From: Marinifilum fragile JCM 15579 | GTDB lineage: Bacteria; Bacteroidota; Bacteroidia; Bacteroidales; Marinifilaceae | NCBI RefSeq assembly: GCF_001310955.1 | Contig: NZ_BAZX01000008.1 | Location: 62,001 to 126,000 of the forward strand | Length of the DNA: 64,000 nt | Direction: 5' to 3' | Shown: in pieces, positions 9,921 to 19,228 of the stretch | Numbering within the stretch: position 1 is the stretch's first letter | Layout: each line of letters starts with the position of its first letter | Program-made: the position numbers and the translations under genes | The notes under the pieces: model-generated | The model's database searches: none | What the model was told of the DNA's origin: nothing | What the model saw: the letters and a program-made list of their open reading frames with translations, nothing else

Positions 9921-10382
9921 TTATTCGCCAAAATTATCAGGTACCAATACTGCAATAATTTCACCTGTTACACAAAGTTTGCCGCCAGCATAAAGTTCAG
10001 CAACAACAGTTGCCTTACGCTCGGTAATTTCGGCAATTGTACCTTTTATTTCAATTTCCCCATCAATAGGTGTTGGTTTTAAATATTTTACTTGTAACGA
10101 AGCAGTAACACATCTTGGAGCATTGTGTTCACACAATTCGATATTTTGTTGTTTGGCAAATGCCAATGCAGCCGAACCAGTTCCATGACAATCAATAACA
10201 GAAGCCAGCATGCCACCATAAACAAAGCCTGGTATTGCCGTGTGATATTCTTTCGGAACAAATTTAGTTGTGGTATGTTCACCTTCCCAATAAGTCTTTA
10301 ATTGATGACCATGTTCATTTAGTCTTCCACATCCGTAGCATTGTGCAAAATGGTCTGGATAGTAATCTTGTATTCCTTTCAT
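9921..10382 (-). CDS. PaaI-family hotdog thioesterase
   Basis: A 153-residue cytoplasmic protein with the single hotdog domain of PaaI/YbgC acyl-CoA thioesterases. FVYGGMLASVIDCHGTGSAA contains the conserved (H/Y)GG turn and the Asp/His region of the active helix, followed by the beta-sheet core VTASLQVKYLKPTPIDGEI. An N-terminal CYGCGRLNEHGHQL suggests a family-specific extension with two Cys. It likely hydrolyses a small acyl-CoA; the substrate cannot be predicted. It stands alone, convergent with the efflux operon. Confidence 0.85.
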   Translation of the reverse strand: MKGIQDYYPDHFAQCYGCGRLNEHGHQLKTYWEGEHTTTKFVPKEYHTAIPGFVYGGMLASVIDCHGTGSAALAFAKQQNIELCEHNAPRCVTASLQVKYLKPTPIDGEIEIKGTIAEITERKATVVAELYAGGKLCVTGEIIAVLVPDNFGE

Positions 10383-10566
10383 ATATGTATTCTTTTTAGA
10401 TGATTTTAGTTGTGGTTTGAAATTGTAAAACTATGATTTAAAAATCTTAATTAGGATCAGTTAGTGAAAAATATTTTAGGATATCGAGATCTTTTAGTAT
10501 ATTATAAATATAGAAATAATATATTCTTAATTGGGTGATAATTAAATTAATAAAAAGGAGATAGGT

Positions 10567-10931
10567 ATGAAGAGGATTTTTGGATTTATAGCAATAATTT
10601 TTTTTGTTGGGAATTTTTTGCTTGTTCATCATCTTCTGACGATGATGATGGAATGATGCCTGATAACGACCAGGCTTTAATAGAAGCTCAAAATTATTTT
10701 AATAATACATTAAGACCTGTTATAGTAGATAAATGTGTGTCGTGTCATGAAGGAAAACACAATAAAAATGATAGATTTAATTTCAGTGTTTTTACGAATG
10801 CCAGGAATAGTGCTACTAGTATGTTTAATCAAGTTGATGCAGGGACAATGCCTAAGGATGGAGATAAATTACCTCAATCGGAAATAGATATGTTTGAAGA
10901 ATTCAGAGATTTGGTAAATAAAATCAACTAG
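10567..10931 (+). CDS. Small CxxCH (c-type heme) lipoprotein, start region frameshifted
   Basis: The mature part (in frame from 10611; first downstream ATG at 10653) contains CVSCHEGKH, a single c-type heme motif, and a later Met (GTMPKDG) that could be the second axial ligand. This resembles short cytochrome domains found with DUF5777 proteins. Its natural start appears to be the ATG at 10567, preceded by AAAGGAG: residues MKRIFGFIAIIFFVGN form a signal peptide in another frame. Adding one T to the T6 run at 10614-10619 joins it to FFACSSSSDDDDG, a clear lipobox and Asp-rich linker. I therefore treat it as one lipoprotein of about 120 residues with a one-base deletion. First gene of a three-gene operon with a DUF5777 barrel and a YceI-like protein. 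Confidence 0.7.
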
Positions 10932-10937
10932 TGAATT

Positions 10938-11816
10938 ATGAGATTAAAGGTCATTCTTATTATAGTCTTTCAGATATTATGTTGCGGATGTTTGCTTGCT
11001 CAGGAGGAAAATACCCTATTGAATCAAATCGATACAATTGGTGAGGATCGACCTGTTAAAGGTTTTAAAAGTTCCAGGTTAATACTTGGTCAATCAACTG
11101 TACAATTAGCTGAAAGAGAGCTTCAGTTTAGAGTTTCACATTTATTTGGACGCATTACCGATGGAATTGAAGAATTATATGGTTTGGACCAAATGTACAA
11201 TGTAGATCTTTCGTTTGAGTATGGAATTACAAACCGTTCGCAAGTTGGATTGGCAAGATCTAATGATTTTGATAAAACTGTTCAATTGTCTTTTAAACGG
11301 GCTTTGATAAGACAATCATTACAAAATTCCCCAAAATTTTCGTTGTCTTACTTTGGTAGTTTTAATATTAAAACCAGAAATTACGATGAGAGTAGAAGTT
11401 TTAGTGATCGTCTTGAATATGTGAACCAATTACTTTTATCCAGAAGATTTTCAAAGAAAATAGCAGTCCAAATCTCTCCAAGTTATACTTACCTTAGTAG
11501 GGTATTAACAAATCAACATCCACATTCATTATTAGCAACAAATTTTGGGGTAAGTACTTCTATTACTAAGTCAACCAACTTTAATATAGAATATATCTAT
11601 ACATTTCCTACTTTCACGAGCGACTTATACGACTTTAAGAAAAATGTTTTGTCATTGGGTTTTGATATTGAAACGGGAGGACATGTATTTCAGGTTTATA
11701 TTACCAACTCTACTCGAGTTCAACCTGGCAGTTTTATTCAGCAATATAATAATGATAATTTCTTTGATGGAGATATACATATAGGCTTTAGTATAATGCG
11801 ATCCTTCAATTTTTAA
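10938..11816 (+). CDS. DUF5777-family outer membrane beta-barrel protein
   Basis: A 292-residue exported protein (signal peptide ending near CLLAQ, residue 22). It has alternating beta-strand pattern throughout and a C-terminal aromatic strand (HIGFSIMRSFNF) expected of an outer-membrane barrel. The opening ILGQSTVQLAERELQFRVSH and the F-G-R-I-T-D-G stretch match DUF5777. In Bacteroidota these barrels are commonly next to small cytochromes and YceI proteins, as here. A link to periplasmic electron transfer or lipid/quinone handling is inferred. It starts 6 bp after the lipoprotein gene. Confidence 0.75.
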   Translation: MRLKVILIIVFQILCCGCLLAQEENTLLNQIDTIGEDRPVKGFKSSRLILGQSTVQLAERELQFRVSHLFGRITDGIEELYGLDQMYNVDLSFEYGITNRSQVGLARSNDFDKTVQLSFKRALIRQSLQNSPKFSLSYFGSFNIKTRNYDESRSFSDRLEYVNQLLLSRRFSKKIAVQISPSYTYLSRVLTNQHPHSLLATNFGVSTSITKSTNFNIEYIYTFPTFTSDLYDFKKNVLSLGFDIETGGHVFQVYITNSTRVQPGSFIQQYNNDNFFDGDIHIGFSIMRSFNF

Positions 11817-11817
11817 G

Positions 11818-12369
11818 ATGAATTTTCGAATATTCATCATATTAACCAGTGTTATTTGCCTGTCAATTGCCTGTAAGGCTCAGGAATTGTATCGGGTGCA
11901 ATCAGGATTTGTTTCCTTTTTTTCTTCGGCGCCTTTGGAAGATATTTACGCCGAGAATAAAAAAGTTAAAAGTATTATTAATCTTGCAAGTGGAGAATTT
12001 GCTTTTGTCATTCCAATTTCTGGATTTCAATTCAAGAAATCGTTAATGCAAACTCATTTTAATGACAAGTATTTGGAGTCAGATCAATATCCAAATGCAA
12101 CTTTTACTGGAACTATAACTTACCCTAAATCTTTAAATAAAACAGGAGAAAATCACGTTGTGGCGGTTGGAGTAATCAAAATTCATGGGGTAGAACAAAA
12201 AATATCAATTCCGGCCAACTTAACCATTGCACAAAACAAACTTTTGGTTCAATCTGAATTCATATTAAAGCCAAAAGATTTTGATATTAAAATTCCCCGT
12301 ATATTGATAAAAAATATAGCAGAAGATGTATTGGTAAATGTTGATTTGCAGTATTTATCTCTCCCCTGA
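11818..12369 (+). CDS. YceI-like periplasmic lipid-binding protein
   Basis: A 183-residue exported protein with a signal peptide (about 1-21) and the lipocalin-like YceI fold. Family features are SGFVSFFSSAPLEDIYAENK, the LMQTHFNDKYLESDQYPNAT stretch and the IKIHGVEQKISIPANLT strand pair. YceI proteins bind polyisoprenoid or amphiphilic ligands in the periplasm. The start codon is one base after the preceding stop codon, so translational coupling with the DUF5777 gene is likely. Confidence 0.85.
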   Translation: MNFRIFIILTSVICLSIACKAQELYRVQSGFVSFFSSAPLEDIYAENKKVKSIINLASGEFAFVIPISGFQFKKSLMQTHFNDKYLESDQYPNATFTGTITYPKSLNKTGENHVVAVGVIKIHGVEQKISIPANLTIAQNKLLVQSEFILKPKDFDIKIPRILIKNIAEDVLVNVDLQYLSLP

Positions 12370-12471
12370 AAATAGAATTCTGAATAATAGTATGGTCTAT
12401 AATATCCACCATTTAGCCAAGTAAAAGTAATTTTATATCTTGCCATTTTTATTCAATTGAAAGTGGTTCAA

Positions 12472-13598
12472 ATGACCAAAATAATCATAGCTCCCGATAA
12501 ATTTAAAGGATCTCTTACTGGACTTCAGTTTTGTGATGCCATCGAAAGAGGAATCAGAAAGCAAGTGCCTGATGTTGAAATTGAGAAGCTGCCTTTGGCA
12601 GATGGTGGTGATGGAACCGTTGAGGTACTACAGTACTACTTGGATGGAGATATGATATCATTGAATGTAGGTAATCCATTGGGCAGAAATGTAAAGGCCT
12701 CATACTTGTATTCCAAAGCCAAGAAGACTGCTTTTATTGAAATGGCCGAAGCTTCTGGAATTCGCCTGCTTAGTAATGAAGAAGCAAATCCTTTAGAAAC
12801 CAGTACTTATGGAACGGGTGAGCTCATAAAAGATGCTCTCGGCAAAGGAGCAGAGCACATTATATTAGGAATAGGTGGCAGTGCTACCAATGATGCTGGT
12901 ATGGGCATGGCCAGGGCACTTGGATATCGATTTTTTAATAAGGACAAACAGGAGCTGTTAGGAGTTGGTAAAGATTTGCAGGAACTTGAAAATATTGATG
13001 TTTCAGAAGTCCACCCCAAAATTAAGGAAGTGAAATTCGAGGTAGCTTGTGATGTAGATAATCCACTGTATGGACCAAAGGGTGCTGCATATGTATATTC
13101 ACCTCAAAAAGGAGCTACTCCTGAAATGGTAAGGCAACTTGATAATGGACTTATCAATTTTAATAAGCTTGTAAAATCGCAATTCCGATTGGATCTGCAA
13201 AATATAAAGGGAGCAGGTGCAGCAGGAGGACTTGGAGCTGGATGCATACTTTTCCTTGGAGCAAACTTGAATTCCGGAATTAAACTGATCAAAAAAGAGG
13301 CAGACTTTGATCAGAAAATTAAAGGTGCAGATTGGATCATTACAGGAGAGGGAAAACTGGATTCTCAAACCTTCTCAGGCAAAGTAATTAAAGGAGTGTT
13401 GGATTCTATGGAAAATCAGAAACTGGCCCTGTTCTGTGCTTTGGTTGATCTATCGGAAGAAGAAAAAATGACATGCAAGTTGATTATATCTCCGAAACTT
13501 CGGTTTATGCAAAAAATCTGTATGATTCCATGCTAAATGCGGGGAAATATCTGGAAATGGCAGCAGAGGAGTTTGCTCAAAAGCACCTGTTAAAATAG
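12472..13598 (+). CDS. Glycerate kinase (GlxK/GarK type), frameshifted near the end
   Basis: Phosphorylates D-glycerate to a phosphoglycerate, feeding glycolysis. The N-terminus MTKIIIAPDKFKGSLTG, LPLADGGDGTVEVL, the nucleotide-binding GIGGSATNDAGMGMARALG and ITGEGKLDSQT are the characteristic motifs of the two-domain garK family. I use the ATG at 12472; an in-frame TTG lies 15 bp upstream. The frame as written ends at 13536 with an unrelated tail. One extra A in the A6 run at 13463-13468 restores the expected C-terminus (NDMQVDYISETSVYAKNLYDS) to a stop at 13598, a normal length of about 375 residues. It stands alone. Confidence 0.85.
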
Positions 13599-13921
13599 GC
13601 TGATGAGGCCACTTTTTTGTTTACGGCAATTTTTTATCCATTGAATATTTAGGTCTTAATAGAACGCTTTAAAACTTGTTAGTGTTTAGAATAGATATAA
13701 ATAACCCCATAGAAAAACCGTTCAAAAAAAGATTTTACCATTAATAATTAACATTTATTATTACAAGTGGAAGAACATATTGTTTTAAATATTAAGATCT
13801 TGAAATGGTGAGAATTGTGTGTAATTATATTATTACAACTTGAATCTGTATCTGGTGAGATTATTTTTTATGGATATATAGATTGTTAATCTTATCTGTT
13901 GAATGATAACATTTTTAAGAA

Positions 13922-13953
13922 TTGTATAAAATTGCAAATATTTTTTATGTTTG
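13922..13953 (+). promoter_or_regulatory. Bacteroidota housekeeping promoter for the ECF sigma gene
   Basis: TTG (13922-13924), 21 bp, then TATGTTTG (13946-13953) matches the TTTG/TAnnTTTG pattern. Transcription would start near 13960, so the sigma start codon must be the ATG at 13984 rather than one at 13951. The remaining 13599-13921 is AT-rich without a supported gene. Confidence 0.65.
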
Positions 13954-13983
13954 TGTGTCATTTTCCTCAATTTACTTAATGTG

Positions 13984-14565
13984 ATGAATGATTTGTGTGA
14001 TCGTGATTTGGTTGAAGGGTTAATAAAAGGAGACATGAATTCCTTTCGCATACTCTTTGATGAAAAGTATACTTTGTTCCATTCTTTTATTAAAGGAATG
14101 GTTAAGAATGCTTGGCTAGCCGAGGATATTACGCAAAATATATTCATGAAAGTTTGGGTCAATAGGAGTAAACTGAATCCTGATCAATCCATTCACAATT
14201 ACTTGTATGTTTTAGCAAAAAATGAAATTCGTGACCACTTTAGGCTAAAATGCAATGAGCATCATCAGGAGGTGCAAGAAAATCATAGGGTATTTGTTGA
14301 AGATTTTGAAGAGTCATTGGATGTTCAAGCAATGACCGAATGTGTAGCAAGAATCGTTGCAAAAATGCCTGAACAGAGAAGAAAAGTTTACCAGATGAGT
14401 CGCGAGAGAATGTTGTCGAATAAAGAAATTGCAGAGCAGTTACAATTGTCTGTTCGAACAGTTGAGCGTCATGTGTTTTTGGCATTACAAGACATTCGTA
14501 AACACCTACCTATTTATTATCTCTTCCTGTTTTTAAGTTTTGATGGAATTTTTGTTGGGATGTAA
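13984..14565 (+). CDS. ECF RNA polymerase sigma factor (FecI-like)
   Basis: About 193 residues, typical of Bacteroidota ECF-type sigma factors that control PULs. Sigma region 2 covers about residues 20-90 (FDEKYTLFHSFIKGMVKN, AEDITQNIFMKVWVNR) and region 4 about 125-175 (MPEQRRKVYQMSRERMLSNK then EIAEQLQLSVRTVERHV, a helix-turn-helix). The hydrophobic tail (LPIYYLFLFLSF) is common in this subgroup. The FecR-like anti-sigma gene is next and an STN-type SusC follows, so it is expected to be released on substrate binding and to activate this locus. Confidence 0.92.
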   Translation: MNDLCDRDLVEGLIKGDMNSFRILFDEKYTLFHSFIKGMVKNAWLAEDITQNIFMKVWVNRSKLNPDQSIHNYLYVLAKNEIRDHFRLKCNEHHQEVQENHRVFVEDFEESLDVQAMTECVARIVAKMPEQRRKVYQMSRERMLSNKEIAEQLQLSVRTVERHVFLALQDIRKHLPIYYLFLFLSFDGIFVGM

Positions 14566-14574
14566 TATCTTAAT

Positions 14575-14622
14575 AAATGAGTCCTTTAGGAACAGCCGTT
14601 TGTTGTGTGTTCTTACTCATTT
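14575..14622 (+). promoter_or_regulatory. Hairpin between sigma and anti-sigma genes
   Basis: AAATGAGT (14575-14582) pairs with ACTCATTT (14615-14622), and inside it AGGAACA pairs with TGTTCTT. An A-run rather than a T-run follows, so this is not an intrinsic terminator. It may set the ratio of sigma to anti-sigma expression; that is inference. Confidence 0.4.
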
Positions 14623-14720
14623 AAAAAAAAGTAAAAAAAAACTTATTTCCATTGCGTAGTATATCCTCTTGTTTCGTTCTATTAATGTCGACCAATTAAA
14701 AAATGCATTTTTAGAATAAT

Positions 14721-15710
14721 ATGACGAAGGAGGAATTACAAAATTATTTTTACAATCAATGTACCAGTCAACAAGCACATGAAGTTCAACAATGGCTTTC
14801 TACTATCGAAGCTGAAAGTCAGGACGAAGCTTTGCTCAGGGAGATTTTGAATGAGATAAATGTTGATAAGGATGATCGTCTGGTGAATCAAGCATTTGAG
14901 AAATTCAAGAAGTCCATTCATTTAGATGACAAGAATAAAGTTGAAAAAACTCCGATTGTTAGAAGAATTGGAGAGTGGTATCGTATTGCAGCAGCAGTTT
15001 TACTGATTCCTATTTTATTGACGAGTCTTTATTTTTATAAAGAAACTACAAACCCTAAAGAATGGGTTGAAGAGTATGTACCATACGGACAAAGTAAAAT
15101 GGTTTGTTTGCCAGATAGTTCTAAACTATGGTTGAATGCAGGTACCAAATTAATTTATCCAAAGAAGTTTAATAATTCTCTTCGTCAGGTTTATGTAGCA
15201 GGAGAAGCGTATGCTCAGGTTACAAAAGATAAGTCTCGTCCATTTGTTTTGTCGGCAGGAGAAGTGACAGTTGAAGTTTTGGGTACAAAATTCAATGTCA
15301 AATCCTATAGCGAAGATTCATATATCGCAGTTTCTTTAATGGAAGGTTCTGTTAAAATGAATGCCTTTTATAAAGGGGAAAGCAAGACGAAGTTATTAAA
15401 ACCTGGTGAGATTGTTAGATACTCGAAGAGTACAGGAGAATTACAGAAAAGTGATTTTGTAATTGCAACTCGCAAACAATGGTTTAATAGTAAGGGATTC
15501 TACTTTATGGATGAATCATTAAGTGAAATTGTTGTTGCTCTTGAAAGGTATTTTGATGTGAGGATTAATATTGAGAATGAATTGCTTAAAAAAGAGCGCT
15601 TCTATTCAATGTTTGTAAATAATGAAAGTCTGGATGAAATCTTATCAGCTTTAAATGCAAGTGGAAAGATGATTATTGAACGAAAAAACAATATGATATA
15701 TATAAGGTGA
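14721..15710 (+). CDS. FecR-family anti-sigma factor
   Basis: A 329-residue inner-membrane protein. A cytosolic N-terminal region binds sigma, a single TM helix follows (about 91-108, IAAAVLLIPILLTSLYFY), then a periplasmic FecR domain (about 115-220, with VPYGQSKMVCLPDSSKLWLN and VEVLGTKFNVKSY). The C-terminal DUF4974 (about 250-329) resembles an STN fold. It would hold the upstream sigma inactive until the STN domain of the SusC encoded next signals substrate. Length and domain order are standard. Confidence 0.92.
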   Translation: MTKEELQNYFYNQCTSQQAHEVQQWLSTIEAESQDEALLREILNEINVDKDDRLVNQAFEKFKKSIHLDDKNKVEKTPIVRRIGEWYRIAAAVLLIPILLTSLYFYKETTNPKEWVEEYVPYGQSKMVCLPDSSKLWLNAGTKLIYPKKFNNSLRQVYVAGEAYAQVTKDKSRPFVLSAGEVTVEVLGTKFNVKSYSEDSYIAVSLMEGSVKMNAFYKGESKTKLLKPGEIVRYSKSTGELQKSDFVIATRKQWFNSKGFYFMDESLSEIVVALERYFDVRINIENELLKKERFYSMFVNNESLDEILSALNASGKMIIERKNNMIYIR

Positions 15711-15770
15711 AATATAAAGTATAACTCAAAACCTAAAATTTGCCAATGAAGAAACACTAATCACAAAAAA

Positions 15771-15808
15771 AGGCAGAGAATCTCGTACATTCTCTACCTG
15801 TATTTTTC
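15771..15808 (+). terminator. Weak hairpin terminator or attenuator before susC
   Basis: AGAGAAT (15775-15781) and ATTCTCT (15789-15795) pair across 7 nt, and a short T-run follows at 15803-15807. It lies between the anti-sigma gene and SusC, 40 bp before the SusC start. It could end the fecIR transcript or attenuate read-through; I cannot tell which. Confidence 0.5.
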
Positions 15809-15848
15809 AGTTAAATTCTAATAAAAAACTAAAAAACATTACAAGAAT

Positions 15849-18800
15849 ATGAATTTAATTTCAGTAAACCTCAATCTGGCGCAGTTAAGATTGAAAAAAT
15901 CAATAATAATGTTGATTGTAGCGCTATTTGGAGGAATTACACCAATATTTTCTCAGAAAATATCGGTTGATTTCAAGAACTTAACATTGAAACAAGCGGT
16001 TGAAGTTCTACAATCTAAACACAATTATTCTTTTTCTATGAATACCAGTGATATAGATATGAATAAACGTGTTGACTACAAAGCAAAAGACGTTGAACTT
16101 AAAGAGGTTCTTAATAGAATATTTGAAGGACAGGGCTTTGAGTGCTTTGTAAAGGATAATATTATTACCGTTACAAAGAAAGACCTAGGTAAGAATGCTG
16201 CCTCTGTAAAAAAGGAAGTAAAAATAAAAGGGAAGGTGATTGATGATACTGGAGAATCCATTATTGGTGCATCTGTAAGTATTAAAGGAACTACCAACGG
16301 AACCATTACAAATTTTGATGGGGAGTTTGAATTGACAGCATTCACCTCCGAAGTTTTGGCCATTTCATTTATTGGATTTGAAAATCAGGAATATGTTATA
16401 ACAAAAGAGGAATACTTTAACATTGTGTTGGTTCCATCCGTTGTTGGCTTGAATGAAGTTGTTGTTACGGCCCTGGGTATTAAGCGTTCAGAAAAGGCAT
16501 TGAGTTATAATGTACAGCAGGTTTCAAGCGAAGACATCTTATCAAATAAGGATGCCAATTTTGTAAATTCGCTTTCAGGAAAAGTAGCTGGTGTTAATAT
16601 CAATAGCAGTTCATCAGGGGTTGGGGGAGCTAGTAAAGTTGTTATGCGTGGTACGAAAACGATTGCCCAATCGAGTAATGCATTGTATGTGATTGATGGG
16701 GTACCAATGTTTAATTTTGGTGGTACCGGCGATACCGAATTTGGATCTAATGGTTCTACGGAAGCAATAGCTGATATTAACCCGGAAGATATTGAGAATG
16801 TGTCAGTTTTAACTGGGGCGGCAGCTGCTGCTCTTTATGGTAGCCATGCATCTAATGGTGCAATTGTTATTACAACCAAAAAGGGGAAAGCAGGATCAAC
16901 TTCGCTAACCCTAACAAGTAATGTTGAAATGATGCAATCCTTTGCATTGCCAAAGTTCCAAAATACTTATGGTACTGGGGATTTGAGTTCTGATGTTCAG
17001 GTTTCGGATATTAGTTGGGGACACAAATTGAATGGTGCTAACAGAATGGGATACTCACCAAAGAGTGATTTCTTCGAAACCGGAATGGTGTTCACAAATT
17101 CTATGTCGTTCTCTACTGGAACAGACAAAAACCAAACCTATTTATCTGCAAGTACTGTTAATTCAGGAGGTATTGTTCCAAACAATAGCTATGATCGTTA
17201 CAACTTTACATTCAGAAATACAACCAGTTGTTTGGATGATAAAATGAAAATCGATTTTGGAGGTTCCTACATCAAACAGGAAGATCAAAATATGGTGAAT
17301 CAAGGGGTTTATGCGAATCCATTAGTAACGGCTTATCTGTTTCCGAGAGGTGACGATTGGGAGGATATCAAAATGTATGAAAGATATGACTCTTCTCGTA
17401 AAATATATACACAATATTGGCCACAAGGAATTGATGAATTTGCTGGACAAAATCCGTATTGGATTGCCCATCGAAATCTAAGAAAAAACAAGAAGGATCG
17501 CTACATGTTGAATGCTGGTTTTAGTTTTGATGCTACAAATTGGTTGAACTTTGCTGGTCGTGTGAGAATTGACAATTCAACGAACGATTTCACTGAAAAA
17601 TTATATGCCACATCTAACAGAACTCTTACTGAAGGATCTAATAATGGTTTATATGGAATTGCAAGAAGCGAAGCAAAGCAAACATACGCCGATTTCCTTG
17701 TAAACATCAACAAGTCATTGGGTGAGGATTTTTCACTTCAGGCTAATATCGGTGTTTCATACTCCGATATGAAAGAAGATGTGTTATCTAACAGAGGACC
17801 GATTCGTGCGGATGGTATTCCAAACTTATTTAATGTATTTCAATTAGACGATGTGACCACCAAGCGTGAGCAGTCGGGATGGCACGATCAAACTAAATCT
17901 GTTTTTGCAAGTGCAGAATTGGGATATAAAGGGGCGTACTATTTAACTCTTACAGGTCGTAACGATTGGGCTTCACAGTTGGCAGGACCTCATTCAAATG
18001 AGAGTTCTTTTATGTATCCATCCATAGGTACCTCATTTGTACTTTCGGAAATATTCGATTTGCCAAGACAAATTCAATATGCAAAATTGAGAGCTTCCTA
18101 TGCATCTGTTGGTCTTCCTTTTGCACGTTTTTTGGCAAATCCTACTTATGCTTGGGACAATGCAAATAAGGTGTGGCAAACAAAAACACACTATCCGCTT
18201 TTCGATTTAAAGCCAGAAAGAACCCAATCGTGGGAACTGGGTTTGACAACAAAATTGTTGAAACATTTCGATTTGGATTTAAGTTTGTATAGTACCAAAA
18301 CATTTAATCAAACCTTCGATCCTCAAATATCCGTTTCTTCGGGTTATTCTACTTTGTATGTTCAAACAGGTAGTGTTAAAAACAAAGGGATTGAATTTGC
18401 ATTAGGATATCAAAATACTTGGAATGACTTTTCATGGAGTTCTAATTTCACATTAAGTTCGAACGAAAATGAGATTTCAGAATTGGTAGACAATTACGTT
18501 CATCCTGAAACGAATGCAGTTATTACCAAAGATCGATTGGATATCGGTGGTTTATCGAATGCAAGATTCATATTGAAAAAAGGCGGAAGCCTTGGAGACT
18601 TGTATTCTATTGCGGATCTAAAGCGTGATAGTGATGGAAAAATTTTCGTAGATCAGAATGGAAATGTTGCTGCAGAATACAATGTAGAGGATATAAAATT
18701 AGGCTCGGTATTTCCTGATGCAAATATGGCATGGAGAAACGATTTTAAATACAAAAACTTCAGACTTGGATTCATGCTTTCGGCTCGCTTGGGAGGTATT

Positions 18801-19208
18801 GTTTACTCTGCTACTCAGGCTACTTTAGATCGTTATGGGGTATCAGAAGCTTCTGCTAAAGCTCGTGATAATGGTGGAGTAGTTGTGAATGGTGGTGATG
18901 TGATAGATGCTAAGAATTGGTACACCACTATTGGGGCAAAATCCGGAATTCCACAGTTTTATACTTATAGTGCTACAAATGTAAGATTGCAAGAAGCAAG
19001 TATTGGCTATACCATTACTAGAGACAAGTTGAATAATTTCGCTGATGTGACATTCACATTGGTTGGAAGAAACTTATTCATGTTCTACAACAAGGCTCCA
19101 TTCGATCCTGAATCAGTTGCTTCAACAGGGAACTACTATCAGGGAATAGACTATTTTATGATGCCGAGCCAGCGCAGTTATGGTTTCAATGTAAGAGTTA
19201 AATTCTAA
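15849..19208 (+). CDS. SusC-like TonB-dependent transducer with STN domain
   Basis: A 1,119-residue outer-membrane importer and signal transducer. A signal peptide (to about residue 36) precedes an STN domain (about 38-115, KISVDFKNLTLKQAVEVLQ), which contacts FecR in the periplasm. A carboxypeptidase-regulatory-like domain (about 125-205), plug (LYVIDGVPMFNF, AAALYGSHASNGAIVITTKK) and large barrel follow, ending in NVRVKF. The STN domain and position directly after sigma/anti-sigma genes make it the sensor of the locus. Its SusD partner follows at a 20-bp gap. The C-terminal sequence is complete. Confidence 0.95.
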   Translation: MNLISVNLNLAQLRLKKSIIMLIVALFGGITPIFSQKISVDFKNLTLKQAVEVLQSKHNYSFSMNTSDIDMNKRVDYKAKDVELKEVLNRIFEGQGFECFVKDNIITVTKKDLGKNAASVKKEVKIKGKVIDDTGESIIGASVSIKGTTNGTITNFDGEFELTAFTSEVLAISFIGFENQEYVITKEEYFNIVLVPSVVGLNEVVVTALGIKRSEKALSYNVQQVSSEDILSNKDANFVNSLSGKVAGVNINSSSSGVGGASKVVMRGTKTIAQSSNALYVIDGVPMFNFGGTGDTEFGSNGSTEAIADINPEDIENVSVLTGAAAAALYGSHASNGAIVITTKKGKAGSTSLTLTSNVEMMQSFALPKFQNTYGTGDLSSDVQVSDISWGHKLNGANRMGYSPKSDFFETGMVFTNSMSFSTGTDKNQTYLSASTVNSGGIVPNNSYDRYNFTFRNTTSCLDDKMKIDFGGSYIKQEDQNMVNQGVYANPLVTAYLFPRGDDWEDIKMYERYDSSRKIYTQYWPQGIDEFAGQNPYWIAHRNLRKNKKDRYMLNAGFSFDATNWLNFAGRVRIDNSTNDFTEKLYATSNRTLTEGSNNGLYGIARSEAKQTYADFLVNINKSLGEDFSLQANIGVSYSDMKEDVLSNRGPIRADGIPNLFNVFQLDDVTTKREQSGWHDQTKSVFASAELGYKGAYYLTLTGRNDWASQLAGPHSNESSFMYPSIGTSFVLSEIFDLPRQIQYAKLRASYASVGLPFARFLANPTYAWDNANKVWQTKTHYPLFDLKPERTQSWELGLTTKLLKHFDLDLSLYSTKTFNQTFDPQISVSSGYSTLYVQTGSVKNKGIEFALGYQNTWNDFSWSSNFTLSSNENEISELVDNYVHPETNAVITKDRLDIGGLSNARFILKKGGSLGDLYSIADLKRDSDGKIFVDQNGNVAAEYNVEDIKLGSVFPDANMAWRNDFKYKNFRLGFMLSARLGGIVYSATQATLDRYGVSEASAKARDNGGVVVNGGDVIDAKNWYTTIGAKSGIPQFYTYSATNVRLQEASIGYTITRDKLNNFADVTFTLVGRNLFMFYNKAPFDPESVASTGNYYQGIDYFMMPSQRSYGFNVRVKF

Positions 19209-19228
19209 GCAATTCAATATTGATAATT

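Noticed and set aside
13951..13983. Earlier ATG for the ECF sigma factor
   Set aside because: It overlaps the -7 box TATGTTTG and would lie upstream of the likely transcription start.
13833..14162. Minus-strand reading frame of about 109 residues over the sigma gene start
   Set aside because: It is opposite the ECF sigma gene and its promoter, and has no recognisable domain.
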